DNA of 64,000 nt from Flavobacterium kingsejongi (GTDB lineage Bacteria; Bacteroidota; Bacteroidia; Flavobacteriales; Flavobacteriaceae), in the NCBI RefSeq assembly GCF_003076475.1, contig NZ_CP020919.1, forward strand, positions 1,426,001-1,490,000, written 5' to 3'. Made by a program: the position numbers and the translations under genes. Below the pieces are notes generated by a model. That model searched no databases. It saw only the letters and a program-made list of their open reading frames with translations, and had not been told where the DNA came from. Numbering within the stretch: position 1 is the stretch's first letter; each line of letters starts with the position of its first letter. Shown piece by piece: positions 1 through 8,896 of the stretch.

Positions 1-79
1 GTTTTTTTACGTAATTATTAAAAAAATCTTCTTTAGAAATAGTTTTTACACGTTCAATTTCGGTTAGGTGTATCGCCAT
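1..79 (-). CDS. Probable cupin-like (JmjC/Cupin_8-type) protein, N-terminal fragment at window edge
   Basis: An open frame starts at an ATG at 79 and runs off the left edge, giving 26 codons without a stop. The visible start contains IERVKTISKEDFFNNYVKK, which resembles, from memory, the conserved start of flavobacterial cupin-like domain proteins (JmjC-type fold). A TAnnTTTG box lies about 50 bp upstream at 132-139, which fits a real gene start. Nothing of the metal-binding core is in the window, so the family is inferred from the N-terminus alone. Confidence 0.5.
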   Translation of the reverse strand, partial: MAIHLTEIERVKTISKEDFFNNYVKK

Positions 80-131
80 AAAAAGGGAGGGGATTTGAAA
101 TAATAGATCTTCTTTTTCACACGGGTATACA

Positions 132-139
132 CAAAATTA
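132..139 (-). promoter_or_regulatory. Candidate -7 promoter box for the gene at the left edge
   Basis: Read on the minus strand this is TAATTTTG, matching the Bacteroidota TAnnTTTG consensus. It lies about 50 bp upstream of the ATG at 79. No convincing -33 TTG was identified. Confidence 0.4.
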
Positions 140-188
140 ATAAATTGTTAATTTTAATTTGCTAAATTTTATATAAAATAATAACGAA

Positions 189-226
189 AAAGTGCTGTCT
201 TTTGAAGGTTCAAAAGACAGCACTTT
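189..226 (-). terminator. Rho-independent terminator of the Asp-box T9SS gene
   Basis: A perfect 18-bp inverted repeat with a 2-nt loop (AAAGTGCTGTCTTTTGAA and its complement) lies 32 bp beyond the stop at 259. It is followed on the minus strand by a short T-rich stretch. Confidence 0.8.
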
Positions 227-258
227 ACTATAAAAGAGTATTTTAAAAAAGGGGTAAT

Positions 259-2565
259 TTATTTTTTAATGAGTTTCTGTACAAATGTTTTGCCATTTTC
301 TGCAGTTACTTTTACGAAATAAATTCCTTTGCTTAATCCTGAGATACTAAAATCTGCTGTTTTACTTTCCAGTACCTTTTGGCCGGTTACTGAAAATATA
401 GTAACGCTTTCAAGTGCTCCCGTGCTATGGCTTACTGTTACATGTACATAATCTGAAGCTGGATTAGGATAAAGGCTAATGCTGTTATTGGGTAAAGTAG
501 GGAAACCGGTTCCTAAAGTGATATCAGCAATAACAAATTTTAATACGCCCAAATCAGAAGTTGCGATATAGGCATTAAGGGTGTTGCCCGTAAAGGTATA
601 ATCAAATGCATTAGATTGGATATACTGTAATGTTGCATTCGAAATTGTAGCCCAGTTTTGACCATTATCGATGCTCAATCGTATTGTGGCGTCCGAAGAT
701 ATAGAGCTGTGAGTTGTGGCTACAAGTACACCCGCTGTGGTTGGGGAATAAGTAAGCTGATTGACCGGTTCTCCATTCAATAATACAGCCCAGTTTTCTC
801 CAGCATCTACGGTTTTATAGATGCCGATATTGGTGGCCAATGTAAATTCGTTTGCAGCAAAAGGATTGGCTGCTAAATTCAGGATTGTATTACCGGATAG
901 ATTGTCTAAACCTGAGATTTTTTCTACCCAGGTAGTTCCTCCATTGGTCGATTGGTAGAATTTGTCCCGTTGTGCGATGTACAGGATATTGGAATCTATG
1001 GCTGAAATTATGATTCCTGTAACAACACCATTCCCTAAGCCTTCGGAATACTCGCCTGGCGTGATAATCTCTGTAGCTACAGCATTGTCTGGATTTGAGA
1101 TATCGATTTTGAACATTGTGCTGCTGTCCCCATTTCGTAAGGAGATGTAAGCGATCTGGCTGTTTGTAGGGTCGATTGTAATGGCTCGTACATCATCTGC
1201 AAAAGTATTCAGGATTTCTGTGCGGGTCACGCCATAGTCAGTGCTGACATAGAGTTTTGCTCCAAAAAAACCAAGGGAAGAAAATATAAAAACCCTACCG
1301 GCCATCGTTTTGTCGGCAATAAGGTAGTTTCTGCGTGGATTGTATTCTGTAGCCGGTTGGGTATTGTATCCAATATTGGTACCGGCAGTAAAATCCTTAT
1401 GGAAATAACCGCCCTGGCTTCCGTAGTATAAGTGTTCCGTATTACCTACATTACTGACGGCAACACTAATCACATTATGGAAAGGAGCAGCTATCTGGTT
1501 AAGTGTCTGGCCACCATCATTGGAAATCTGCGGAAAATAATCCGTTGTAATAATTACCTGATTGGCATCAAACGGGTTAAAAGAAGCTGCTGTACCATAA
1601 GAATACACAGTGCTATTTTGATCATAAACGCTATTGTTCCATGTTACCCCGCCATCATTGCTCGTGACAATTTCATTTTCTTCTAAAATAAGGATATGAT
1701 TTGGACTGCCCGGATTGTAAACAATTTTCACGATATTATTTAAGGTTTGCTCCGTCCAGGTGATCGGTACACTGTTCCATGTAAGCCCCCCATCGGTTGA
1801 TTTGTATAGATTTTCTGCATGCTCACCAAAACCAATACTGGAGCCAATAAGAATTTCATCTGCATTTGTAGGGTGAAAAGCGATAGGTTCCAAAGTTACG
1901 CCTGGTATGCGCTCAGTCCAGGAGGTACCTGCATTGGTAGAAATCCATACGCCACCAATAATGCCACTATTGCCATTGCCCCTTGCCATAACTAATTTGG
2001 AAGGATTGTTTGGGCTTATAGCCACATTTTGTATAAATACATTATCATTATTTACAGTATAATAGACTTCATTCCAGTCGGCACCAGAATTACTAGTATA
2101 GAATACTTTAGAAAAATTAGCAAATCCTATTCTAAAAGAAGTAATTACCAATAGTGTCGTCCCATCGGCATTGTAAACGCTGTAATTTCCCATGATACTT
2201 GGTGAGGCACCATCGACATTATTGTCTGGCGTAGCATAAAAATGCGTTAGTGAAACCGTTGCTAAATCCAGGATGTGAATTCCTTCATTGGTAGTAAATG
2301 ATAAAGCAGTATTCCCCGGAACTAATTTCATGTTATTGATGGATTCAGTTTCAGGATAGGAATATAGTAAATCCCAGTTGGCACCATTGTTTAGGGAAAC
2401 CAAAATATGGTTATTATTGGTTCTGGCATACATTTTATTACGAACTGTGGCATCATAAGTGATGTCAAATAATTTTGCATAGTTTGGGGAAGCCTCATAA
2501 CTGATTTGAGCCTGTACCGAAAAACAGGCAAAAAACAATAATAGCATTAAAGTAATTTTTTTCAT
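259..2565 (-). CDS. T9SS-secreted Asp-box (BNR-like) repeat protein
   Basis: 768 aa. An N-terminal signal peptide (MKKITLMLLLFFACFSVQAQ) is followed by many Asp-box motifs of the S-x-D/N-G-G-x-T-W type, for example KSTDGGLTWN, TSNDGGVTWN and QSTNGGTTWV, spaced along the chain as in sialidase-like or VPS10-like beta-propellers. The last ~75 residues form a type A sorting domain (LYPNPASDYVHVTV, then SGLSKGIYFVKV, ending QKLIKK) that directs export by the type IX system and anchoring at the surface. No sialidase catalytic residues were recognised, so a binding or structural role is as likely as an enzymatic one. A strong terminator follows; the gene appears monocistronic. Confidence 0.85.
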   Translation of the reverse strand: MKKITLMLLLFFACFSVQAQISYEASPNYAKLFDITYDATVRNKMYARTNNNHILVSLNNGANWDLLYSYPETESINNMKLVPGNTALSFTTNEGIHILDLATVSLTHFYATPDNNVDGASPSIMGNYSVYNADGTTLLVITSFRIGFANFSKVFYTSNSGADWNEVYYTVNNDNVFIQNVAISPNNPSKLVMARGNGNSGIIGGVWISTNAGTSWTERIPGVTLEPIAFHPTNADEILIGSSIGFGEHAENLYKSTDGGLTWNSVPITWTEQTLNNIVKIVYNPGSPNHILILEENEIVTSNDGGVTWNNSVYDQNSTVYSYGTAASFNPFDANQVIITTDYFPQISNDGGQTLNQIAAPFHNVISVAVSNVGNTEHLYYGSQGGYFHKDFTAGTNIGYNTQPATEYNPRRNYLIADKTMAGRVFIFSSLGFFGAKLYVSTDYGVTRTEILNTFADDVRAITIDPTNSQIAYISLRNGDSSTMFKIDISNPDNAVATEIITPGEYSEGLGNGVVTGIIISAIDSNILYIAQRDKFYQSTNGGTTWVEKISGLDNLSGNTILNLAANPFAANEFTLATNIGIYKTVDAGENWAVLLNGEPVNQLTYSPTTAGVLVATTHSSISSDATIRLSIDNGQNWATISNATLQYIQSNAFDYTFTGNTLNAYIATSDLGVLKFVIADITLGTGFPTLPNNSISLYPNPASDYVHVTVSHSTGALESVTIFSVTGQKVLESKTADFSISGLSKGIYFVKVTAENGKTFVQKLIKK

Positions 2566-2672
2566 TGTAGTATAATTTTTGTTCTATAAATTTTCAATAA
2601 ACGAGCGTTCATATCCTAAAATAATACCGGACAAAGTGTGACATAGGTTGTGACAAAGCGTGATTCGTCCGC

Positions 2673-4337
2673 TCATAGCGTTGAGAGATAGTCGTATAGT
2701 GGGATATTTTCTGAAAGCCCTATTTTAGCAGAAATGCGTTCCTTTCTTTTGCGACAGGCTTCGGGGGTAATATTGAGCATTGAGGCTATTTCCTTTGTAC
2801 TTAAGCTCATGTAGATATAAGAGATGAAACGGATATCGTTGGCAGTCAACCCAGGATGTTTGTGCTTTAGGGTGATTAAAAATCCCTGATTCACTTCTTC
2901 AAAATGTGTGATGAAACTATCCCACTCAGTATCCGTTTTTAAATGGCTTTTTAAAGTTGAGATGTGATTGGACAGGGAAATGTGTTTTGGCAATTCCGGG
3001 ATTTTGGATAGGGCCTGGAGGATTTCCTCAATCAGCTGATTGCGACCCGAGAGGTAAAGGGCTTTGGCGGATAGCTTCCGGTTTTTTAATTCAATTTCAT
3101 TTTTTAGTTTTTCCTGTTCCAATAAGGTAGCAGTCTCTCTTTCTTTAAACTGCTCTTCAAGTAACAGGTTGTCACTCTTTTCTTTTTCCAATTCCAATAC
3201 CAGGATTTTTTCATTCCGCTCTGCAATCAGCTTTCGCTGTTTGTGTTTGATCGTAATGTTTCGATAGGTCCAGAGTACAAAGAAGACAACAATACTGATA
3301 ATCGCGATGATGGAATAGAATATTTTACGTTCGTTGGATAATTTAGATTCATTAAGCGCGATTTCATTTTTGTAATTCTGGATTTCAAATTTTACACGGC
3401 TATTTTCAAAAAGTTTTCCATTTTTGATTTCATTCAGCCGTTGTTCATTGGCAATTACAGAATCTTTATAACGCAGGGCTGCAGGGTACTCTTTCTGTTG
3501 GGTATAGCTATCGGACAGCAATTCAAAAAGTGCTTTTTTGGTTTCAAGATTGGGTTGGGTTTCCTTTATTTTAAACGCATAGCGCAATGCTTCTTCAGCA
3601 TTATTCTCCTCCAAATAGCTTTTAGAAATAATAAATAGAAGTGAAATACCAATGTCATTATAGTTGAGGTCTTTGGTGGTCTTATATAATTGTAGAGCAG
3701 TATTTCTTGCTTTTCCAGGCTGGTGCTGGAGCAAGTCATTTTCGGCAATTGCAATTTGAGCCAAAATATACATTTCCGGCTGGGTTTTTAAGTTCGGAAG
3801 GGCCTCATTAAAATAGATTCGGGCCTGGCGGAGTTCGCCGGTTTCATTGGCTACATTGCCCAGGTTCATGGCATAAAGCCCCACTTTGAGCAAATCTTTA
3901 TTTTGTTTGGCAATCTGATAAGCCTTTTTGAAGTACTCATAGGCCTTTTCATAATTCTTTTCCTTTGAGTATAATATCGCGATGTTATTAAGAACGATCA
4001 TTTCATAAGCAGGTTCGAGCTTTTTAACTGCTATGGTATAGCTTTCGAGGTAATAATTCAGTGCTTCCCCATAATCGAGCATTGTGTAATAATTGGCACC
4101 AATATTATTTGTTGCGAGAAACTGTTGCTTGTACCAGCGATTTTTGGCAGCCATGTTTTTGGCTTCGGTCAGCAATTCCAATGACTTCACGTGGTCTTTT
4201 TTCCACATGGCCTTAATGCCGGACTGAATCAGCGAATCACAATAGTGTATGGGTTGTGCATGTATGGTATGGGTAAATAGAAGGCAGGTCAGGAGTATAA
4301 AATAGTAGTACGGGAACAAATTGAATTTCTGGAACAT
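2673..4337 (-). CDS. TPR sensor-regulator with a transmembrane helix and C-terminal LuxR-type HTH
   Basis: 554 aa from the ATG at 4337. A signal/anchor segment is followed by about six tetratricopeptide-like helical repeats (residues ~30-310, e.g. NYYTMLDYGEALNYYLESY), one transmembrane helix (SIIAIISIVVFFVLW, ~345), a charged coiled coil (KEKSDNLLLEEQFKERE) and a C-terminal helix-turn-helix (LTANDIRFISYIYMSLSTKE, then IASMLNITPEACRKRK) of the LuxR/FixJ kind. This architecture is common in Bacteroidota as membrane-linked one-component regulators; the ligand is unknown. A TTG start at 4361 would sit inside the promoter box at 4359-4366, so the ATG at 4337 is preferred. The gene ends 108 bp from the start of the Asp-box gene and may regulate it; that is inference. 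Confidence 0.75.
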   Translation of the reverse strand: MFQKFNLFPYYYFILLTCLLFTHTIHAQPIHYCDSLIQSGIKAMWKKDHVKSLELLTEAKNMAAKNRWYKQQFLATNNIGANYYTMLDYGEALNYYLESYTIAVKKLEPAYEMIVLNNIAILYSKEKNYEKAYEYFKKAYQIAKQNKDLLKVGLYAMNLGNVANETGELRQARIYFNEALPNLKTQPEMYILAQIAIAENDLLQHQPGKARNTALQLYKTTKDLNYNDIGISLLFIISKSYLEENNAEEALRYAFKIKETQPNLETKKALFELLSDSYTQQKEYPAALRYKDSVIANEQRLNEIKNGKLFENSRVKFEIQNYKNEIALNESKLSNERKIFYSIIAIISIVVFFVLWTYRNITIKHKQRKLIAERNEKILVLELEKEKSDNLLLEEQFKERETATLLEQEKLKNEIELKNRKLSAKALYLSGRNQLIEEILQALSKIPELPKHISLSNHISTLKSHLKTDTEWDSFITHFEEVNQGFLITLKHKHPGLTANDIRFISYIYMSLSTKEIASMLNITPEACRKRKERISAKIGLSENIPLYDYLSTL

Positions 4338-4358
4338 CCTGGGGTATTGATTTGTATT

Positions 4359-4366
4359 CAAAGATA
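4359..4366 (-). promoter_or_regulatory. Candidate -7 box for the TPR/LuxR regulator
   Basis: TATCTTTG on the minus strand matches TAnnTTTG and gives a predicted short leader of about 15 nt to the ATG at 4337. It overlaps the alternative TTG start, arguing against that start. Confidence 0.45.
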
Positions 4367-4415
4367 AGAATAACTATTTCGCAAAAGGTTGCGTTGGAAA
4401 AGCGATAAAAAATAA

Positions 4416-4447
4416 AAAAGCTTTTCCTCCGAAGAAGAAAAGCTTTT
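4416..4447 (-). terminator. Terminator of bioB
   Basis: An inverted repeat AAAAGCTTTTC / GAAAAGCTTTT with a ~10-nt loop lies 27 bp beyond the bioB stop and is followed on the minus strand by a T-rich run. Confidence 0.7.
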
Positions 4448-4473
4448 CATTTGAATATTTTGAAGGCTAAAAA

Positions 4474-5559
4474 TTATACTTTTTTACCGGAAGCTTCCAG
4501 GTTTCTTTCAATCGTATGTCCAGGGCGGGTCCATCTTGGTTTCTCACCAAGGGATTGATATTCAGAATCTACTGCTTCTACGGTTTTTGGCTGAGACGAT
4601 TTTTTGAAAGGTTTTTGTGGATTTAGGCCTAACATTTCAAACATTTTCATGTCATCATTCACATCCGGATTCGGAGTAGTTAATAGTTTATCTCCGGCAA
4701 AGATAGAATTTGCTCCGGCAAAGAAACACATGGCCTGTCCTTCACGGCTCATATTGGTCCTTCCAGCGGAAAGGCGTACCTGTGTTTCCGGCATTACAAT
4801 TCGGGTAGTGGCAACCATACGGATCATATCCCAGATTTCTACAGGTTTTTCCTCTTCCATAGGTGTTCCTTCTACGGCAACTAAAGCATTAATAGGAACA
4901 GATTCCGGCTGTGGATTCAAAGAGGCCAGTGCTACCAGCATTCCTGCACGGTCTTCGATGCTTTCGCCCATCCCGATGATTCCACCGCTACATACGGTGA
5001 CATTAGTTTTTCGTACGTTTTCGATAGTTTGCAAACGGTCTTCAAAACCTCGGGTTGAAATGACTTCTTTATAGTATTCTTCCGAAGTGTCCAGATTATG
5101 ATTGTAAGCATAGAGCCCGGCTTCTGCAAGGCGATGCGCCTGGTTTTCTGTAATCATTCCCAAGGTACAGCATACTTCCATATCCAATTTGTTAATGGTA
5201 CGAACCATCTCCAATACCTGGTCAAATTCAGGGCCATCTTTTACGTTACGCCATGCTGCTCCCATACATACGCGGGAAGAGCCGCTGGATTTAGCACGTA
5301 ATGCCTGTGCTTTTACCTGTTGTACCGACATCAGGTCGTTTCCTTCAACGCCTGTATGGTAACGGGCTGCTTGTGGGCAATAGCCGCAATCTTCAGGACA
5401 TCCTCCGGTTTTAATCGATAATAAAGTAGAAACCTGAACCACATTTGGGTCATGTTCTTCCCTGTGGATTGACGCTGCTTCAAACAGCAAATCCATCATC
5501 GGTTTATTATATATCGCTATGATTTCTTCTTTAGTCCAATCGTGTTTTGTGATACTCAT
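4474..5559 (-). CDS. bioB: Biotin synthase (radical SAM)
   Basis: 361 aa. Inserts sulfur into dethiobiotin, the last step of biotin synthesis; cytosolic. The radical-SAM cysteine triplet is in GGCPEDCGYCPQAARYHTG (~residue 55), and further BioB signatures are visible: MGAAWRNVKDGPEFD, YNHNLDTSEEYY and LSAGRTNMSREGQAMCFFAG. The length is normal for the family with a short extra C-terminal tail. It stands alone, with its own terminator and candidate promoter boxes, so the rest of the biotin pathway must lie elsewhere. Confidence 0.97.
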   Translation of the reverse strand: MSITKHDWTKEEIIAIYNKPMMDLLFEAASIHREEHDPNVVQVSTLLSIKTGGCPEDCGYCPQAARYHTGVEGNDLMSVQQVKAQALRAKSSGSSRVCMGAAWRNVKDGPEFDQVLEMVRTINKLDMEVCCTLGMITENQAHRLAEAGLYAYNHNLDTSEEYYKEVISTRGFEDRLQTIENVRKTNVTVCSGGIIGMGESIEDRAGMLVALASLNPQPESVPINALVAVEGTPMEEEKPVEIWDMIRMVATTRIVMPETQVRLSAGRTNMSREGQAMCFFAGANSIFAGDKLLTTPNPDVNDDMKMFEMLGLNPQKPFKKSSQPKTVEAVDSEYQSLGEKPRWTRPGHTIERNLEASGKKV

Positions 5560-5582
5560 ATCAGTAGTAGTTATAGATGCTC

Positions 5583-5617
5583 CAAAAGTAGGAATTTCAA
5601 TTAAAAAAGCAAAGGTA
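5583..5617 (-). promoter_or_regulatory. Candidate bioB promoter region with two -7-like boxes
   Basis: Two minus-strand matches to TAnnTTTG occur, TACTTTTG at 5583-5590 and TACCTTTG at 5610-5617, 24 and 51 bp upstream of the bioB ATG. Sequence alone does not say which is used. Confidence 0.35.
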
Positions 5618-5741
5618 TAGAATTGTATGATTAGAATCGGTAAAAATTGATCAGCAACATTGGGTGTTCCTATTTTAAAGAAACATTCACGGGTGTTAAT
5701 TTTTTGTAAAATAACGAAATGAAATACTAATATATGTATTC

Positions 5742-5756
5742 AACTACGTAGTTTTG
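5742..5756 (+). promoter_or_regulatory. Promoter box overlapped by a 12-bp palindrome: candidate MarR operator
   Basis: AACTACGTAGTT (5742-5753) is a perfect palindrome that overlaps TAGTTTTG (5749-5756), a TAnnTTTG -7 box, just upstream of the GNAT-MarR pair. A repressor bound here would block the promoter, which fits autoregulation by the MarR protein encoded second in the operon; the regulatory link is inference. Confidence 0.5.
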
Positions 5757-5777
5757 TGTTATTATAAATTATCAACT

Positions 5778-6266
5778 ATGGAAGCACTAATAGCGCCTAT
5801 TAAAAATGAGTATGCAGCAGCGATTATAGATATCATATTGCCCATACAGCAAAGAGAATTTAATGTTTCAATAACCCTGCAGGATCAACCAGATTTGTTG
5901 GATATTGAAAAATATTATCACGCCAGCGGTGGTGGATTTTGGGGTGCTCATATTGACGGAGCACTGGTAGGTACGATAGGACTGATTCGTTATTCGGAAG
6001 ATTCGGGAGCCATCAGAAAGATGTTTGTGAAAAAAGAATTCAGGGGAAAGGCATTCGGAATTGCACAGCAGTTGCTGGAAGGATTGGTTGCCTACAGTAA
6101 AGAAAACGGGATAAATCATTTATATTTGGGAACCGTAACCAAACTTGAAGCTGCTTTGCGATTTTATGAGAAAAATGGTTTTGTGCCTATTGCTAAAGCA
6201 GATCTTCCGAAGTCTTTTCCGCTAATGAGTGCTGATAATGTTTTTCGCCATTTACCACTAAAATAA
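5778..6266 (+). CDS. GNAT-family N-acetyltransferase
   Basis: 162 aa from the ATG at 5778; a TTG eight codons upstream (5754) falls inside the promoter box and is rejected. The GNAT fold is visible: a beta4 segment GALVGTIGLIRY, the acetyl-CoA pyrophosphate-binding loop MFVKKEFRGKAFGIAQQLLE (R/Q-x-x-G-x-G/A pattern, slightly degenerate as RGKAFG), then YLGTVTKLEAALRFYEKNGF. It transfers acetyl from acetyl-CoA to an amine; the substrate cannot be read. It is followed 5 bp later by a MarR regulator, and GNAT-MarR pairs (even fusions) are common in bacteria. Confidence 0.85.
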   Translation: MEALIAPIKNEYAAAIIDIILPIQQREFNVSITLQDQPDLLDIEKYYHASGGGFWGAHIDGALVGTIGLIRYSEDSGAIRKMFVKKEFRGKAFGIAQQLLEGLVAYSKENGINHLYLGTVTKLEAALRFYEKNGFVPIAKADLPKSFPLMSADNVFRHLPLK

Positions 6267-6271
6267 TACTT

Positions 6272-6757
6272 ATGAATACTATTGATGCCTCAGGAATACT
6301 CGCTATTTCCACCCGGTTACAGCGACTTAGCGAACAATTGCGTAAAGACGGCCTACAAATTTATAAGTTATATGATATCGATTTTGAACCGAAGTGGTTT
6401 CCTGTAGTGTATGCGCTTTATCATAAAAAACAACTGGGTATAGTAGAGCTTGCTGCAGAAATAGGATATTCCCACCCGTCAACGATTAGCCTGCTTAAAG
6501 AATTGGAAAAGCAAAAATTGATCCGTTCTAAAAAAGATAAAAATGACGAACGTAAACGGCTTGTTGCGCTCACGGCAAATGGAGAAGCTTTAGTAGGGCG
6601 AATGGAGCCGGTATGGCAACACATCAAAAACCTCCTGACTGAAGTTACAGAGACGGAAAATAATCTTCTGAAAGCAGTTAATGAAGTCGAAGAAAATTTA
6701 AGGCGACAGACTTTTTTACAACGTGCCTTACGCGATTTGGATATTCCGGATCAGTAA
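6272..6757 (+). CDS. MarR-family transcriptional regulator
   Basis: 161 aa. A winged helix with LGIVELAAEIGYSHPSTISL as the HTH (~residues 55-75) followed by the MarR wing KLIRSKKDKNDERKRLVAL. Its start is 5 bp after the GNAT stop, so the two are one operon, probably under the palindrome-covered promoter at 5742-5756. It is likely a homodimeric repressor of its own operon; effector unknown. A bidirectional terminator follows. Confidence 0.88.
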   Translation: MNTIDASGILAISTRLQRLSEQLRKDGLQIYKLYDIDFEPKWFPVVYALYHKKQLGIVELAAEIGYSHPSTISLLKELEKQKLIRSKKDKNDERKRLVALTANGEALVGRMEPVWQHIKNLLTEVTETENNLLKAVNEVEENLRRQTFLQRALRDLDIPDQ

Positions 6758-6764
6758 AAAGACT

Positions 6765-6812
6765 AAACTCAAAAACCCTAAACTCAACCATTGCTTTTAG
6801 GGTTTTGAGTTT
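6765..6812. terminator. Bidirectional terminator between convergent marR-type and MFS genes
   Basis: AAACTCAAAAACCCTAAA pairs with TTTAGGGTTTTGAGTTT with a single A bulge and a 13-nt loop. It lies between the stops of two converging genes and can serve both. Confidence 0.75.
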
Positions 6813-6826
6813 TATAAAGTCGATTC

Positions 6827-8212
6827 CTATTTGGTACTATATAGCACTGGGGTCGTTGCTTTTTTATTCTGGTAACGCAGCAGCCATAATAGTCCCGTGA
6901 TGGCATAGCCTCCCAATAGGATAACGGTGCCGTAACTAACCACTACAGTAGTAGATGTGCTTTGGATGCATAAGGCTAAAAGCGAAAGGCCGATGCCTGC
7001 CCCTAAAAAATAAGAAGTACTGCCCAGGCTCGATGCTAATCCATAATGTGCAGCCGGAATATCCTGTATGGAAAGTACAGAAAGGCTTGTAAAGCAAATT
7101 GTCATTCCTAATCCTGTTATTAAGGCAGCCGATAAGAGTAATAACCAAATGGGATAACCTGTAAGGAGGGCTAAAAATAACATCCCCGTTCCGGTAACCA
7201 TGAGTGTCATCCCAAGTATGCCTACTTTGTATGGTGATAAAGAGCGCATAATTGAAGGGAGTATGAATTTAGCAACAAATGCAGAAAGTAAACTGAAAGG
7301 TACCAGGAGCAGTCCCGATGTAGCAGCGCTAAAATTCAGGTCTTTTTGAAATAATAAAGAAATTAGGAAAAGATAGCCGGTAAATAAAGCCCCCAGTAAA
7401 AATAGGGCCCCGTTAGCAGCTACTACAGCCTGTGAGCGGAAAATAGTAATAGCTATTAAGGGATTAGTATGAGTAGTAAGTCGTGAGTATAATAACGAAA
7501 AACAAACCACAGTCGCTATACAAAGTGCTGATAATAGGCCATAGCTTTCCCGAATGCTACCGATCTGATGTACGCTATAGCTTATTAATAACAGGCCAGT
7601 AAGCAGTAACAGTCCCGAGAGGATATCGGGTGATTTCTGGCGGACGCTATCCGGATCTTTGGATAGGAAATATACTGCAGCGATGATCACTACTATTAAA
7701 ATAGGGACATTCATCAAAAAAACCCAGTGCCAGCCCCAATAGGTACTTATAATACCGCCTAACGATAATCCGCTGCCTGATCCTATAGCGGCAAAGGAAC
7801 TGAAAATCCCTATCGCTTTGGCACGTTCCTGTTTTTCGGTAAATGTGTGTGTGACGATAGAAAGTGCTGATGGCATAATTAAGGCGGCGCCCAAGCCTTG
7901 CAAAGCCCTGAAAAAAGCAAGTATGGCAAAGTTGTTGGAAAGCCCGGCGCCTAACGATGTTAGCAGAAATAAAAGGGCGCCTGCTATAAAAATGGATTTT
8001 CGTCCTATACTATCCGATAGTTTTCCTCCGATAATTAAAAAACCACCATATAATAAAACATAGAGTGTTTGCAGCCATTGTACTTCGGCACTGCTAATTC
8101 CGAACTGCTGTTGAATGGAAGGTATGGTAAGGTTGATAATGGCGATATCAAGGGATTCTACAAATATTGCCATAGAGGCAATAATGAGAATAATGTTCTT
8201 TTTAGAATGCAT
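6827..8212 (-). CDS. MFS drug-efflux transporter, DHA2 (14-TMS, EmrB/QacA-like) family
   Basis: 461 aa from the ATG at 8212; an upstream TTG at 8236 lies in the promoter box. An inner-membrane proton-coupled efflux pump. The DHA2 signature LDIAIINLTIPSIQQQFG opens TM1, followed by the MFS loop GGKLSDSIGRKSIF and by IMPSALSIVTHTF; about 14 hydrophobic segments can be counted. The substrate cannot be deduced. It is divergent from an Lrp-type regulator with facing promoters, a usual arrangement for a regulator and its pump. Confidence 0.88.
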   Translation of the reverse strand: MHSKKNIILIIASMAIFVESLDIAIINLTIPSIQQQFGISSAEVQWLQTLYVLLYGGFLIIGGKLSDSIGRKSIFIAGALLFLLTSLGAGLSNNFAILAFFRALQGLGAALIMPSALSIVTHTFTEKQERAKAIGIFSSFAAIGSGSGLSLGGIISTYWGWHWVFLMNVPILIVVIIAAVYFLSKDPDSVRQKSPDILSGLLLLTGLLLISYSVHQIGSIRESYGLLSALCIATVVCFSLLYSRLTTHTNPLIAITIFRSQAVVAANGALFLLGALFTGYLFLISLLFQKDLNFSAATSGLLLVPFSLLSAFVAKFILPSIMRSLSPYKVGILGMTLMVTGTGMLFLALLTGYPIWLLLLSAALITGLGMTICFTSLSVLSIQDIPAAHYGLASSLGSTSYFLGAGIGLSLLALCIQSTSTTVVVSYGTVILLGGYAITGLLWLLRYQNKKATTPVLYSTK

Positions 8213-8233
8213 GAGTAAGTTGTTTTGTGCTGC

Positions 8234-8300
8234 CAAAATTAAATATACAGGATTAAATAAAAAAATAATGCTGTAAATTCAGAACGAAGTTTTATATTTG
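8234..8300. promoter_or_regulatory. Divergent promoter region: MFS (-) and Lrp (+)
   Basis: A minus-strand TAATTTTG at 8234-8241 faces the MFS gene and a plus-strand TATATTTG at 8293-8300 faces the Lrp gene. Both match TAnnTTTG. They are ~50 bp apart, so one bound regulator could affect both. Confidence 0.5.
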
Positions 8301-8345
8301 CATAATTTTAAAGAACATAAGTGATATTAAACCCCAAACACTCCT

Positions 8346-8831
8346 ATGAAAACAGAACATCCCATTAAGAATGCCGTTACATTAGATGACAAGGATTATG
8401 AGATCATGCGTTTGCTTGAAGAAAATGCGAAACTTACCGTCAGGGACATTGCTATTAAGATTAATCTGAGTGCTACGCCAACCCATGAACGGATCAAGAG
8501 GTTGGAGAAAAGTGGAGTAATTAAAAATTATGCAGCAATACTGGATAAAAAAAAGGTCAACAAAGGCATTATGGCGATTTGTATGATTACACTGAAAGAG
8601 CATAACAAGAAAGCGGGTACTGAATTTATCAATTCGGTTACGGCTTTTAAGGAAGTTCTGGAATGTTATAATATCTCAGGAGATTTTGATTTTATGCTCA
8701 AGATTGTATCGGAAAGCATGGACAGCTACCACCATTTTTTTGTAAATGAATTATGTGAGGTCAAAGGAATAGGGCAGACGAAAAGTATTTTTGTAATGGA
8801 TATTATTAAAGAGACTCATCAGATGTTATAG
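8346..8831 (+). CDS. Lrp/AsnC-family transcriptional regulator
   Basis: 161 aa. An N-terminal HTH (AKLTVRDIAIKINLSATPTH, then ERIKRLEKSGVIKNYAAIL) and a C-terminal RAM ligand-binding domain (ECYNISGDFDFMLKIVSES, ending in IFVMDIIKET) give the full-length Lrp architecture. It probably responds to an amino acid and may control the divergent MFS gene; both points are inference. Confidence 0.9.
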   Translation: MKTEHPIKNAVTLDDKDYEIMRLLEENAKLTVRDIAIKINLSATPTHERIKRLEKSGVIKNYAAILDKKKVNKGIMAICMITLKEHNKKAGTEFINSVTAFKEVLECYNISGDFDFMLKIVSESMDSYHHFFVNELCEVKGIGQTKSIFVMDIIKETHQML

Positions 8832-8896
8832 TGGTGTTTCGGAGTAGTGATTTCCGTTGAAAGAAATAAGGATAGTAAAGATAAAATGATACAGAT

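Noticed and set aside
4604..5074. 156-codon open frame on the plus strand inside bioB
   Set aside because: It is antisense to a clear full-length bioB with all radical-SAM motifs; no family likeness and no promoter box.
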